This document shows positions 49,580-61,837 of a DNA stretch of 64,000 nucleotides, in pieces. The DNA comes from Thelephora terrestris (taxonomy: Eukaryota; Basidiomycota; Agaricomycetes; Thelephorales; Thelephoraceae): contig WIUZ02000004.1 of the NCBI GenBank assembly GCA_015956445.1, positions 248,001-312,000 of the forward strand, written 5' to 3'. The translations under genes were made by a program, and so were the position numbers. A model generated the notes under the pieces. The model was not told where the DNA came from and ran no database searches. It saw only the letters and a program-made list of their open reading frames with translations. Position 1 is the stretch's first letter. Every line of letters starts with the position of its first letter.

Positions 49580-49836
49580 ACAAAATCCCGGCGCAGACAG
49601 GTCTCCTCGTGCCTGCCATCATCTCTCTAATGAACTTAGTATCAAGTGGGGTTTAGATCTTTTATGAGAATGTTTCACTTGAGTTAGAATCATTAAAACG
49701 AATGAGGTGTGCCCGTTATGCATTAAGGCGATAGATTATTATACTAGTAGCGTTGCAATATAGGTAATAATTTTTACGAGCCGCACGTCTGGCACTCTAT
49801 AGGGATCTTCAAATGGGAAGAAGGATCCCACGCCGT

Positions 49837-52039
49837 TCAATTGTCGAAACGCCTCGTTCGTCTCTGATAGCCGTCCCTGTCGCGAGAATCCTTCCTGCCG
49901 AGGTCATTCCAGGACCGACGACCGTCCCTGTCGTGAGAATCCTTCTCGCCGAAGTCGTTCCGGGACCGATGGCCACTAGGTCGGCCTGATCGATCATCCC
50001 GACCCCACTGGTTTCCTCTATCCGTCCAACGCGGCATGGTCCTGCTCTTGGCGCTGCCAGGGTAAGGCGCGGGCCGCGAACCAAACTTGTAGTCCTTCTC
50101 CCTTCGCGAACCGTACACAGCCATAAGCCTATCGGGAATGTATGGAGGTTCAGGCAGCCCGAGAGCACCGACGGTCCATTGCTTGAGTCCATCGATGACG
50201 ACTTGCGACTGGGTGCGAAGGAGGCCGACCTTTGAAAGATAATAACCGAAGCTCGCCATCAAGGTTTCCTTGACCACATCCTCTTCCAACATCGTCACCA
50301 ACTCCTGGACTTCCTTGTTGACGGATTTCAAGGTGGCGAGGTATGGTTGATTTGCATGAATATTGCGTCTATCGGCCTCCGTGGCGAGTTCCTCCACATG
50401 GGAGGTCATCTCGTCAACTGTGACCGTTTTCAGCGGGATGTTGTTCATTCCCCAAGTGACAAAACCAGATTCCCAAGGAAGGAGAATCAAGTCACCCCTT
50501 CCCCCGGTACCAGCGCGGCCAGTTCGGCCAACACGATGGACATAGATGTCAGGCGTGGGCGGAATACCGACCTGGATGACTCTCGTCACTCCTGGGTAAT
50601 CGACGCCCCGAGCAGAAACATCGCTGGTTACTAGAACAGATGCACCGGTGTCATTGGCCCTGAAAGCATTCGAGGTCCTGGTCCGATGTTCCTGGGATTT
50701 TTTGGAATGGATCTCGTAGAACTTCGTCCTTCGGCCGGCCGGGAGAGTTCTCATAGCCGCCTCCCTCAGAAGTTGACTGAATAGCTGGGTCATCTTCGTG
50801 GTGGGGAAGAAGACGACGGTCTTGGAGAATTCTGGGTTGGTGAGCTGATCGTGGGCGAGCAAACGAAGGATATGAGGAAGTTGATCACTGGGGGAGGGAA
50901 GGACGGTGTGGTATTGGGAGACGTGAGCGTGGACGGGGGATTCTTCGGTGACGCAGTTGATGAAAGTATGGTTCGGATCCAAGAACTCGCGAGCGATCTG
51001 CTGGATGGCCTTGGAGACCGTGGCTGAGAACAAGAACGTCTGTCGTTCGGGAGTCGGAGGCATCATCTTCATGATCCGTTCGATATCCTCCCTGAAACCC
51101 ATGTCCAGTAGTGTATCAGCCTCGTCGAGCGCAACCTACGACCGATAAGGTCATCAACTGAGCAATGGCATAATCCGAGAAGGTTAAATACCAAAGTCGT
51201 CCTTTTAAAGGCCTCCCTAACACCTGGTTCGCTCTTTAAAACGTCAAGGAGGCGGCCTGGGGTTGCAACCACGATATCGCGTCGTTTGAATTGCCAATCT
51301 CGCATTTGCTGACGCTTGCTGGAACCTCCGATGAACAACTGGACATGCCAGCCACGGTGATGGTGAGCCAGGTTAGAAGCTTCTTTCGCAATCTGGGAAG
51401 CCAACTCGCGTGTGGGGCTGATAATCAAGATACCGGAATTTTCTGCCGCGTATTTTTGCACCACATTGGCCATTTTGAAACTCGAAAGGCCAGAATCAAC
51501 TAGTGCCTGTTTGCCAAACGCCTCCAAAGCCTTGACGCGTTGTTCGATTGCCGGAACCAAAAATGCAGCAGTTTTGCCAGTACCGGTTTTCGCTTTGACA
51601 AGTAAGTCTCGAGGAGGAGGGTCGGGTCCGTCAGATGATGCTTCAGGGTCGTAAGGGTCCGAAAGACGAGGGAGGTAGTCGAAAACTGCCGCTTGCACGG
51701 CAGTCATATGTGTGAACTGGTACGGGGATTTGGTAAGGGCCTTGAGAGTTCCCCCCGAGATGACACCTTCCATAGACTGGAACGAACGCGGTTCGGCAGT
51801 CGAGTCAACCTCCTTGTATTGTCCGAAACGATGTCCGGTCTCGTCGCGGTGACGGTCCGTGGCCGGGGCGCGCCTAAACTGGAGTGCTGATAGACCTTGA
51901 ATGTCGTCAGACATGATGAACGGTGTTTTGCGAGGGAGTACTCACATCTTTTAGTTGGCTGAGCGTAGCTACGAAAGCATGAGCTGCGTACTGCCGAACT
52001 GAGAACGGTCCAGGACGACCATGGCTGGAGGGAAGCCAT
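49837..52039 (-). CDS. MSS116: Mitochondrial DEAD-box RNA helicase, MSS116-like
   Basis: Mss116-type helicases help group I/II intron splicing and translation in fungal mitochondria. The start at 52039 gives MASLQPWSSWTVLSSAVRSS and CFRSYAQPTK, a good mitochondrial presequence; exon 1 (51946-52039) joins in frame to LSALQFRRAP. Helicase motifs in order: Q-motif region FTHMTAVQAA, AKTGTGKT, PTREL, TPGRLLD, VALDEADTLLDMGF (an intron precedes it), FLFSATV, VTSDVSARGVDYPGV and HRVGRTGRAG. The Mss116-specific C-terminal extension follows. The tail is Arg/Asp/Gly-rich with two tandem 17-residue repeats (KDSHDRDGRRSWNDLG type), like the basic tail of yeast Mss116. Confidence 0.92.
49871..49972 (-). 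repeat. 2 x 51 bp tandem repeat in the helicase tail
   Basis: CCGTCCCTGTCGCGAGAATC starts at 49871 and recurs with a few substitutions at 49922, a period of 51 bp (17 codons). It stays in frame, so the protein tail holds two copies of a charged Arg/Asp/Gly unit. Confidence 0.85.
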
Positions 52040-52181
52040 TGAGTGGTCGTTGCTGGCAAGGACGGTGGGAATTTTATACCGCCCTCCGGAACGGAATCGT
52101 AGCTGACGCGTGTTTACTGCTTCCGTTATGCACCTAAGCGAAACACGTACACTGCTCTCATAACGATACACGAAATAGATA

Positions 52182-53009
52182 TCAAGAACCTGCAATATCC
52201 TTTCTCCAACCCTCCAACCCTTTCATCTTCTCCCAGGGAGATACCCCGGAACACGCCGCATGCACGAGGTCCACCTCCCAATCCACGACCGCTTGTATCG
52301 CCACCACCAGCCTCTTATCCTCCACTCTCGCCAACCGTTTCCAGACACCGGTGATGGTGGTGGAACGGTCGTATACAAAAATACCCACTAACCGTTCGAT
52401 ATCCAGAAGCCCAAGCATCCCATCAATCACCCCCTCCTCCGCTCCGGGATCGCGCGTCGTTATCAGGGACGCCCCCACATACTTGACGCACTTCATGCCT
52501 TCCACCGTCTCCACAAATTTTTGTCCCAGAACCGGCAGGTTCACGTATAGGTGTGTGACGGATTCTGTGAACACCCCGGGAGGGATATATCCCCCATACA
52601 ACGTCGAGGTATCGTTGTCTGCGCAGATAATCAACTCCTTCGGTCGCGATTCGGTTCTGGTGCTCTCCGCGATATCCGCGCTGCAAACTAGCCGCTCGAG
52701 TTTATCGCAGGTGTCGACGATCCGGAAGAGGTACGATGTTCGGCACACGATCGTTAGGTCACGAATGAGCGAACGGTGTCGTTTGTGGGGGTCGACGGGG
52801 GAGAAGTTGAAGAACCATTGGTGGAATCGTTGGAAGTTATACCACTTGACTTGAATCGAATGGTAAAGTATTGGCTTTATGAGGTTATAGATCGTTTTAG
52901 AGACGAGACAGAGGTTCAGAGCCGTCTCCCTCTGTCTCGCAGCCGTCTCTACGATTGAGATGATAATCTCAGTGGGTAAAGGGGGAAAGGAGTCGTAGTG
53001 GCCGCTCAT
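52182..53009 (-). CDS. F-box-like protein, single exon
   Basis: An uninterrupted 275-residue frame begins MSGHYDSFPPLPTEIIISIV, with LNLCLVSKTIYNLIKPILYH completing an F-box-like pattern, and continues into a region typical of the large Agaricomycete families of putative SCF adaptors. It lacks introns, unlike nearly every neighbour. The stop is 142 bp upstream of the helicase start on the same strand. The target is unknown. Confidence 0.75.
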   Translation of the reverse strand: MSGHYDSFPPLPTEIIISIVETAARQRETALNLCLVSKTIYNLIKPILYHSIQVKWYNFQRFHQWFFNFSPVDPHKRHRSLIRDLTIVCRTSYLFRIVDTCDKLERLVCSADIAESTRTESRPKELIICADNDTSTLYGGYIPPGVFTESVTHLYVNLPVLGQKFVETVEGMKCVKYVGASLITTRDPGAEEGVIDGMLGLLDIERLVGIFVYDRSTTITGVWKRLARVEDKRLVVAIQAVVDWEVDLVHAACSGVSPWEKMKGLEGWRKDIAGS

Positions 53010-54574
53010 TGGGGGTTGTTTCAGAGCGGGGTTACTAACTAATGTTTGCTAAATACTCCACCGCCGGCTCATTCCCCACCCTATACGAGACATGATCATC
53101 ACGGGACGTACACTAGTGGTGGATTGCTCAGGAGACCATCCGATGATGTTATTGAACTCCGGCTACGCCGGGACATACCCCAGTTTGTAAACAACGATCA
53201 GACGCACCGCAAGTCTCTCGGATCTCGTGGAGAATGGAGAAAGGGCCTGCAGGCCGCGGCTTATCGAACCCGGTATCACTGTACCTATCCGTCAACTTCT
53301 CGGGCAAAGCCCGAGCGGTGAGCGCGTAGACAAGAGATAGATCCTCCAATACTCGTTGTAAACTACGTATACGCCCACGCGGCACCATGAGCCTTGCTGG
53401 GTGAGGAGCCAAGGAAACCGTGCTCGACGATGACTAGCCCGAGAAGTCAAAGAGAGGGTGGTTATTACTACAGTTGAAATTGTAATAATGCATACCGTCT
53501 GTTCCCTAGAAATTTCAATGCAGTTTCGGGTTTATGCACAACCAAGTTTGTGACATATTGTAACGCCGTGTGACAATACGCACAAAGCGTGACAGTGTTG
53601 CTTGTCCCGGCGCAGGCTTGCATCCTTCGGGGGCTGTTTGTTGCGCTACTCTAAACTTGCGGCTGCTGTAAATCCCTTTCCACAAACACCACAAGCTGAG
53701 TGGTGAAAATTACTTCAAAAGAAAACATTAGCCCCATATTTTCCGATGCTGAAAATGCATAAATGGCAGGGGGAGTTCACCCCGGCGGTTATGCGTTATG
53801 CGTTATGCAATTTCAATATAAAATCACACCGGACGAGCACCGTTCCCACCAAAACCTTATGCACTTTCAAAAATATGCATCTTCACCACATGCATTATAA
53901 CAATTTCAACTGTATACAGCTCCTGAGAGGCTAGGTTTCGGGCGCTACGAACCGATCTACAGGAAGAGACTGGGTTCACCAGTAGATCAGGCTACGGACC
54001 CACCTTGAGCAAGGTTACTCACTTCGAACTCGGTAATAACGTCTTGAAAATCACCCACGAGCCCACTTTGCATCTTCGTTGTCTCTCGTGCGTCTCACAT
54101 TCTCGACCAAAACAGGTACCCGTCCGAGCTTGAGCTTTCAGGCCACCGGAGAGGATTCAACGTAGGACTAAATCAAGAGAGCCCTACTTCCAGTCTATCT
54201 AGTGGTATCAACAAATCGTATCGTACAGTGCCATTCAAGTTTCCGATTTGATTGGGTATCGATTGCTCTGGCGCTGTCTGTTCCCATCGCGTTCACCCTT
54301 TTCTGGGGGCTTTGTAATCCCCGCCGAACAGTTGTAGCATACAGAAACGAGTTGTACCAAGAATCGATACCGGGCAGGCGTGAGTTCTCTAGCGATCGCA
54401 TACCGCAGTCTCGAAGGACTCTGACCTGTGCTACTCCCGTTACGACGTCAGATCCAGGCTGAAGCCTATGACTGCTTACCTAGACACGATTTTCACAGAT
54501 GGGGTTATAAAGTCGTCCTCCGAATTCGATAGTTGGATTAGAATAATCAAGGACTAGGCAAAACAAAGCCGTGG
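53010..54574. other. 1.6 kb intergenic region holding a MITE
   Basis: Apart from the element at 53471-53912, no recognisable gene is present. A + frame at 54202-54462 has a hydrophobic stretch but no family resemblance. The left part should contain the promoter of the F-box-like gene, the right part the SEC5 3' UTR. Confidence 0.5.
53471..53912. mobile_element. Non-autonomous Tc1/mariner-like MITE, about 442 bp
   Basis: Both ends carry a 23 bp inverted repeat starting CAGTTGAAATTG (53471-53493 and, inverted, 53890-53912) with one mismatch. The element is flanked on both sides by the dinucleotide TA (53469-53470 and 53913-53914), the target duplication of Tc1/mariner elements, and CAGT ends are common in that group. 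No transposase fragment is inside. Internal features are several ATGCAT/TTATGCA words and a short TTATGCG tandem near 53790-53810. The good match between repeats suggests a moderately young insertion. Confidence 0.8.
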
Positions 54575-57500
54575 TTACAGGGCCTCCGCTTTCTTCTCCT
54601 TCTTTGCCCTCGTCTTCTCCCTGTCAAGCTTCTCTTTCGGCTGCGAAGTGGATTCGGCGGTTTGTCCCTTAGCCAACCGGTCCTTCGTCTGCCTAAAACA
54701 GAGGAACTCAATGCCAGTTGCCCGTCGGGTTTCCGCCAGCGTTTTCTTCACCACGTCCAAACTACCTTGCAGGTTTGAATCACCCGGTCGTCGCTGATAC
54801 GCTTGGGAGATCTTGTTGTAAAGTTCTGTAAAGGTCTTGTCAGCCGTGGGACTGACGTGTCGCGAGAGTGTCTGGTGCATGAATTCGATCTCCAGTGTCG
54901 CCTGTATATTATGGAATCAGCACTCTCTCTCACAGGAAGAAATGTTCCTACCCGCAGCATTCCGCCCATGCCGAACCTTCTCACTTGCCGGAAACACGTT
55001 AAACATTCCTCAGCCAAATCATCGACCAACGCGCCCAACGCCCTGTCGAGTAAGCCTGGCGCTGCGCTGCTGACCTGGGCATGCACTCCAACAAGGTACA
55101 TTAGAGTATCGAACATATACGGTCGGATATCTGTCAATCCAAAGTCAGCCGTTTTCGATCTTGAGACAAACTCGGCGGACAACCTTTTGGTTGGGGCGTC
55201 TCGTACCAATCCATCTCATTATCAAGGATACCACCGCGCACGATTGAAGTAATGAAGCTGGATTTAGGCTTGATGTAACTATCGAAGAGGGTGTTGTCGA
55301 GTTCTTGGACGACTTTCGTGAGGGTCTGGGCGGGATGTGGGTTATGGTATCAGAATTTTTGCAACCCCTCGTACCTGGCGGTCATTGGACAGGGAAACGT
55401 TTAGTGACCCTTCTAACTCGCTTATCATCTTCGGAACCAACACGGTTGAGAGGTAACCAAAATTCGAAACGACCAGGAGGATCCTATTTTCCTGTCAGGG
55501 CGTAAGCAAGGTTTATCTTGTTTTCTCAAGATGACTGACAGTTTCTGTCAAGTCGAGGAGCTCCAAGGGATTCGACCCAGGCGCCATTCCCATGTCGATT
55601 ACCGCGGCCTGTTGTGCATGCGAGACAGGGGATTCTTCGGATGCCAAGTGAACAAGCCCATCGAGGAAGGCGTAGACAGTCTCTAAGAATGCCTTCGTAA
55701 TATTTGACAGGAATTCCTGACTGACGACGTGCTGTTTTAGCTGTCTGTGCGGGTTAGAGGCTGAAGGAAGGTCCACCCCCCCGGCCAGTTTGAACGTGGC
55801 TGTTGTGAGCTGTCGCTGGAAAGTCTGTATCTCGGTGAGATACAGGGTGGTGGAGGGCTCATTGGGATTGCTCTTCCAGTTTTCCAGATGGTAGAAGATG
55901 TTAGCATCTGTGGCAGGGGGACGATGAGTTTATTGACCACACAGAAGGGAGAGGGGAACTCGACCTCTTTTCCATGCATGAATTAAAGCTTTCTGGAACC
56001 CACGACGCGCACTCTCCAAAAAGCTCTTGATATTTGTGTTGACTTCGCTCGAGATCTCCAACGCGCTGATTTCACTTATGGACTCTTGTACTTCGCCAAG
56101 CATCTTTATAAGGAAATGGGCCATCGTAATGGAATTTGACGTGTGTGGTAAGAAGGATGGATGTTTTTCAGGACCGGTGGGGGAAGTAATCTCAACGTCG
56201 CTTAACCCGAAAAAATCCGCTATGAAGGAGATATACAGCTTCACGATGTCCAATGCCATGATTCGGCATTGAGCGGGACTCCTCCGCGAGCTCATCGTCT
56301 ATCTCGCCATCAGCAAGGATAATGCCAGGTTTTGGGTCAACTTACCCTCTTGTATTTCCCGTCGAGAAAGTTCTTCGCTATCCGCCAGAAACTCGGCAAT
56401 GACATGATCATTGCCTCCGAAACGTTCTTGAGGTATGTCACGATCACCTCCCAGAGTTCGTGATTACCGGTCGTAGCTACCCAAAGGGTCAATGGGGGGA
56501 TAATGCCGACATGGTGACCATGAATAACCTATGGTTGTCTCGCCTTGTTTGGATTCCAGGAGGGGGACACAGATCCGCAATTCAGAAGCCAGCCTATCGG
56601 TGAAGTGATCCGGTCCTAAGATCCTTGGCGTGGTCCTGTCGTAAACGGCTTGGAACAGTGAGCACAAACGGGCCTATGATTGAAGAAGAACCCCTTTACC
56701 TGTTACATCTGCCGAGGCTGATGCGCGAATTTCTTTCATGCGCTTCATGATAAATGCATGCTGACTGTCGAAGTATTTCCACATCGGGTCTTCGTTTGCG
56801 CTGAGTTCCAGCAGTATCCTGCAACATCGTTGTGAGCTCTCGCCTTGTAAGATATGGTCGTAGATCTCATACTCGATGGTTTTTTCATGTTCGTCGACCG
56901 TCCGGGAGGGGTCCTGGAGTTGAACCAGTAATCGGTTTCGCATCTCTCCCATAACCTTTTCGACAGTCGACCAGACTTTGTCTAAGATCCGCTTCTGTTG
57001 CTCTGGAATTACTGAATCCTTGCTCGAAGTGTTACCAACAGGGAGCAGTTGCTCTGGTCGCGATTCCAACATGAACTTCCCCTTCTTATAGTCCCTCAGC
57101 GCAGCGTCATGGCGACCCTGCTGAGGTCATTGCGACTCTTCTATGAAGAATGGAAACCGTCTCACCGACTTGATCAATTCGACAAGAGAGCTGGGGAGGT
57201 TGAAGAAGAATTTGGAACGTTCAAAGACACCCAAGGTCGTGACGAGCTTCTGTACTTTGGATGCGTTCTCGAGAACTGGCAGGAAGACTTGGTCTGCCTT
57301 TTGCGCAGCCTCTGCTCGGACCGTCGGCTTTCAGTAATTATTGGTGAGGTCGGTGAAAACTCACTCTTCACCTCATCTTTCAGCGGTCGTGAGGCATATT
57401 CTGCTTGCGGGGATAAGAGTCCTTCCTTCATTTCAGCATAGAGCGCTACATAAGACATCAGAGAATGCGACAGGGAAACAAAGGGGGGTCCCACCATCTG

Positions 57501-58052
57501 TATGAGCCTTTACAGCGACGAATCTGTCGAAGTTCTCTTCAACCAGCACTCGAATAGCTTCCGATCGTGCATCAATGGATGTCTGCAGATTGCCCAGCCC
57601 AGCATTCAAATCTTGGTAGGTAGCATTCGGATGAACGGTCGACAGAAAGAGCTTTGGGTTAAACTGTTTCGAGGTTATCAAGACAGATGCTCCTAGGAAC
57701 CAGTGATGAGCCTTGTACAGCATGGTTACCAAAACGGACGAAGGTGCCGACTTGTTTCTGCATCCATCCCCCTGGGACTACACCGAATTAGTATCTAAAA
57801 CCTGCTTGGCTCGTAATTCACGCACTCTAATGTCCCTCCGAGGCCCAATGGGTCCGAAGTATCGCCATCGGATGTCACAGACCCTGCAAGCGGGACTCCC
57901 AGGTCATGATCGGTATCTTCCCATTCGCTGTGTCTCCACTTTTCAGATACCGTACGTGACTGAACTTGAAGCACATACGTAGGCGCGAGGGTGGACAAGC
58001 CATAAGTTTTCAGGAGGGAAGCTTCATCAATGTCAAAGTTGAGTTTACCCAT
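54575..58052 (-). CDS. SEC5: Exocyst complex component Sec5
   Basis: Sec5 is one of eight exocyst subunits tethering secretory vesicles to the plasma membrane. The start at 58052 gives [20 protein letters not shown] followed by a GTATGT donor. Conserved Sec5 segments include [40 protein letters not shown] and, near the end, [20 protein letters not shown] joining [20 protein letters not shown] and [17 protein letters not shown]. Between them are many short exons with helical, charged sequence, as expected of the elongated CATCHR helical rods. The C-terminal 40 residues are Lys/Glu-rich ([18 protein letters not shown]). Roughly fifteen exons are needed and I did not fix every boundary. It is head to head with SEH1, 75 bp between start codons. 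Confidence 0.9.
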
Positions 58053-58127
58053 TCGAATGTGATCGATTTCCGATCATCCAGAAACGGTTCCACCTCTCTC
58101 AGCCGTGTTCCGTTCGCACTGTATACG
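58053..58127. promoter_or_regulatory. 75 bp between SEC5 and SEH1 start codons
   Basis: The start codons of two divergent genes are separated by only 75 bp. Both 5' UTRs and the core promoters must fit here or overlap the opposite coding region. Confidence 0.7.
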
Positions 58128-59680
58128 ATGCAGACGGGTCTCATCCAAAACGCGCACGACGACCTCGTCACAGATGCTGCGTACGATTTCTACGGGTTGC
58201 ACCTTGCGACGTGTAGTCTTGACCAAAGGTCTTCCGTCTTGGTAGCATATCTTAATTGCAACTTAGAGCTCATACCCCACCCAGGATCAAAGTCTGGAAG
58301 CTGGACGAAAGCACTGGGGAATGGGCATTTAAAGACACTTGGAAGGTATGCCAACAACTTATTTGCCTAAGGATTGGGCCACGGTAGCTCACGCACGACC
58401 CAGGCTCACGACGCGACAGTGTCCAAACTGTCATGGGCACACCCAGAATTTGGACAGATCCTCGCGTCATCCTCGTTTGACCGGACAGTGAAGATCTGGG
58501 AACAGACGTACTCTGAGCCGGAATCACAGGCTAACGGTGCAAAGAGCCAGAATGCCTCACGGTGGATCGAACGAGCCGTACTCGTTGACGCCAAGGCGAC
58601 AGTCCGCTCGGTCGAGTTTGCCCCTCACCAATTCGGTCTCAAGCTTGTCAGTACCGCGGATTCTACTAGTGTCGACCCACTGATCTTATCTCCGTTTAGG
58701 CCACAATTTCTTCTGATAATTTCCTACGCATTTACGAATGTTTAGAGCAACCTGTCCTCACGTCGTGGCAACTCACAGAGGAGGTTGATATCTTATCCCT
58801 CCCGTCCATCCAGGGACCACTGACAAGCACTATGCCGCTCAATACTCATCCCCAGGCATTTCCTTCCCTGGAAAACACCCCTCCAATCCCAGGTCATTCA
58901 CTACAGTCGCAACAGTCGTTGACCAGGGTTGGGCCCGGTCCGCATCGCGAGGCGGATGGCGGGTGGTGTCTCTCCTGGTGTAAAGAGAGATACTGGGGAG
59001 AGATCCTCGCTGTGAGCGCCTCAATCACGGGGACAGTGCATGTATGTTACCTCCTGGACGCGACTTCCTCGCCTGACGACTTTGACTGGCCCATAGATCA
59101 TTCAACTGTCTCCGTCACGAAGACCACTAAATCTTTTGACTCTCGACCCCTACCCTTCACCCACAACTACCGCATCCGATGAATCGGGCAACGGTCCTTC
59201 ACAAACCCGTTACTCCATAACTTCGGTTTCTTGGGCTCCATCCTGTGGACGTTCTACCCACCTCATCGCCACTGGTAGTCGGGATGGCCATGTCAGGATA
59301 TGGAGAGTGAAGCGCCCAGATGGAACTGGCGAAGAATCTAACGAGGGGAAATGGTCAGGACGAAGTATTGCTGACTTTGACGACCACAAGTGAGCGAAGT
59401 ACTTTAATGGGTCAGTGGGTGCAATTTGGTAACCTCTTCTCGTCAGATCATCGGTAGGGAGAGTTGAGTGGAACGTCACAGGGTGAGTCCACTGCCGCCC
59501 CCATCCCGAGCACAAGTTTGACATTGTTTAAGGACCGTCTTGTGTTCTTCCGGAAACGATGGGCGAGTCAGATTATGGAAGGCGTCGGTGGGCAATGTCT
59601 GGCGAGCTGCCGGCCACATAAGTGTCGAGCAAGCTGAGGAACAGGGAGATACAGACGTCGACATGGAAGGGGAATCATAA
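58128..59680 (+). CDS. SEH1: WD40 nucleoporin / SEA complex subunit Seh1
   Basis: Seh1 is a beta-propeller shared by the Y-shaped Nup84/Nup107 nuclear pore complex and the SEA/GATOR complex that controls TORC1. The start MQTGLIQNAHDDLVTDAAYD with FYGLHLATCSLDQR is the first blade; IKVWKLDESTGEW, AHDATVSKLSWAHPEFGQIL and ASSSFDRTVKIWEQ follow. Later blades include WCLSWCKERYWGEILAVSAS, LIATGSRDGHVRIWRV and the last, VEWNVTGTVLCSSGNDGRV and RLWKASVGNVWRAAG. Frame and GT-AG introns agree at the joins checked. An acidic tail ends DTDVDMEGES. It is convergent with ATG14, 135 bp apart. Confidence 0.92.
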
Positions 59681-59815
59681 ACTGAACACCTTCTCAATTA
59701 CACGATGATAGATACATACAATGCGTGGTGGCTACAACGGTTCTCTTCTAGGATGCAAACGAGACCAGAAATGCTGAAATTGCATGCGATGCTAAAAGGT
59801 ATACTAGGGAATTGA

Positions 59816-61451
59816 TTAAGCGGCAACATCGTTCATGAGATCCCAGCCTTCTTCCTCCTCGACAATCGTGCTTCCCCTACGTTTCCCATGCCTCTTTGAG
59901 GATTTGATTGGACGAAGTCGGGTAGGGCTCGCAGTTGTCGCCTGCAACAACTGTGGAAAGTCAAGAGGGAAGGTTTGCGGGGTTGGTGGGGGGAGAATCG
60001 GTGTGGTTGCATGCGAGCGCCTGTGAAAAAATGACATGCGTACATGTTTGGCTGGCAAAAAATGAACCGCATGTACTCACCTTCCCAGATCGCTACTGCA
60101 ACAAACCGCCCAAAGATTACTCAAGGCATCACCGGCTTGGGACAAGGGTATATCTACCGACTGCGTATATGCAAGGTAGCAGACATTGTACAACAGCATC
60201 GCGAACGCAGTCGTGAACGAGTCGTTCGCGAGGTCACCGGAATAATTGGGTTCCATGAGGGTGGTCGGGTGTTCAACCATGACCGGCGTCGTAGAAGCGG
60301 ACATCATTTTCGAATGCAGGATAGACGAGTCGACAGGAGACTCTGGAGAAATTGACACGGAGGATCGAAGATCCTGTCCTGTCGAAATGGCATTTGTAGG
60401 TATAGGAGAAGATGTCGCTGGGCCCGACTGGTCGGATGATAGTTGAAGAGGGTGTTTCTTCGACCATCTGCGCAGCCCATTTAGTATTGGTGGGTCGGAG
60501 ACGCATATAGTGACTTACTTCGACCACCCACCCGAGTCGGCTCCAGAACTAGCACCGATCATAGGTGCGCCAACCCCAAGTCCATTCCCCGTCCATTGGA
60601 TTTCGAATGGAAGTTTGACCCCAAGATAAAACGACAACAGGTTGATGAAATGGATCGTGTGCGTCACCGCAGCGTTTATGTACTGAGAGGGATACCCTGG
60701 AGATAGAAATGGTCACACGATATCGCCAGACGGAGGCACAAAACTCACGTCGCACGTCCCCAGGCACAGGAAGTATCAATCCACCAATTGACCACTCCCC
60801 CTTCGCGCCTTTCATACCTCCGACGGCAGGTCTTCCACCTACTTGGACGACATCGAATACTTCCACGAGCTCCTGAATAAGACCCACGCGTGCTCTTGTG
60901 ATCGTATCCGACAGTGCAGCGAGCTGTTGAGAGTCTTTAGATATATTTGATTCAAGGAATGTAGGTGGAGGTGGGAGTCCATTCAGAGCGGGGGTCGCTC
61001 CAATGAATGTTGACTTTGCTGTGGCTAGCGTTACTCTGCGTGAACTGAGCGATCTTTGTAGTGTCTGTATTCGTTCCTTTGCTGGGAAAAGTCACCATCA
61101 TCAGCGATCCCAAGGGGCGGAACGTTTCGGACGTACTGGCTTCGTTCTTCTTCCTCAACTGCTCTAGTCCCTCGAGAACGACATCCACCGCCTGCTGCTG
61201 ACGAACGACATCGGCCCTCCGAAGAGTAGTCGGGCGCATAACTTCAAGAGCCCTAGATGCCTTAGTAATATGTTCATCTCGTTCTGAAGACGCCAGTTGT
61301 ATCCGTGCGCGTTTGTCTCGTAAACTGAACAGAGATAATAATCATCGGGAGGGTCCTGAAGTCACAGTTCGCGGCATGAAACCCACTGTTCTCGCAAGCA
61401 ATTTTCACAATAGAACTGGCGTTGCTTTCTTTCACAGTTACCGCAGTTCAT
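59816..61451 (-). CDS. ATG14: Autophagy protein 14 (Barkor family)
   Basis: Atg14 targets the Vps34 PI3-kinase complex I to the pre-autophagosomal site. The first ATG in frame (61451) gives MNCGNCERKQRQFYCENCLR, a CxxC...CxxC module like the start of yeast Atg14 (MHCPICH). A helical part follows (LRDKRARIQLASSERDEHIT, RADVVRQQQAVDVVLEGLEQ), the expected coiled-coil. LIQELVEVFDVVQVGGRPAV, WSIGGLILPVPGDVRRYPSQ, then YINAAVTHTIHFINLLSFYL and GVKLPFEIQWTGNGLGVGAP are the conserved Atg14/UVRAG-type region. The C-terminus has a basic segment (IKSSKRHGKRRGS) and acidic end. The frame is open upstream of the chosen start without another ATG. The window also holds ATG13, about 55 kb away. Confidence 0.88.
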
Positions 61452-61837
61452 TGCGTCCGCTAGGACGAGGTGGGAGGAACTAGGAGAGGTTGTGTGAGCC
61501 TCCGCTTGTGATCGCTGCCCATTTGGTTGATCGAGTTTGGCTGACGCATCCGCCTTCAACCCACCCAAAAAGCCACTGGCACGTGAGGGTTTTTGCCGTG
61601 GGCCACCGCGCCCTTTCGTTTTGAATGCCCTATCTTCTATTTCCTGAGACCGCAGTCGGAAGGCATTCCTATTGGCAGTCGGGAAGAGACGATCGTGTTG
61701 GGAAAAGCTTGAATACGTTTACAACTATCCATAGTTATAACCAGAAAACCTGTACATTCACAAAAGAAATATCACCGGAGGCTCGGGGCGCCCATAGAGA
61801 CGAGGTCTGGTGTTAACATGTCGGCACCTGAAAGCAT
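61452..61837. other. Intergenic region upstream of ATG14
   Basis: These 386 bp lie between the ATG14 start and the stop of the sugar transporter, both on the minus strand. The ATG14-proximal 190 bp are open in the ATG14 frame but contain no ATG, so they are taken as 5' UTR/promoter. Confidence 0.5.

Noticed and set aside
54202-54462. Frame of 86 codons with a hydrophobic helix
   Set aside because: No homologous family recognised, no supporting exons, short length.
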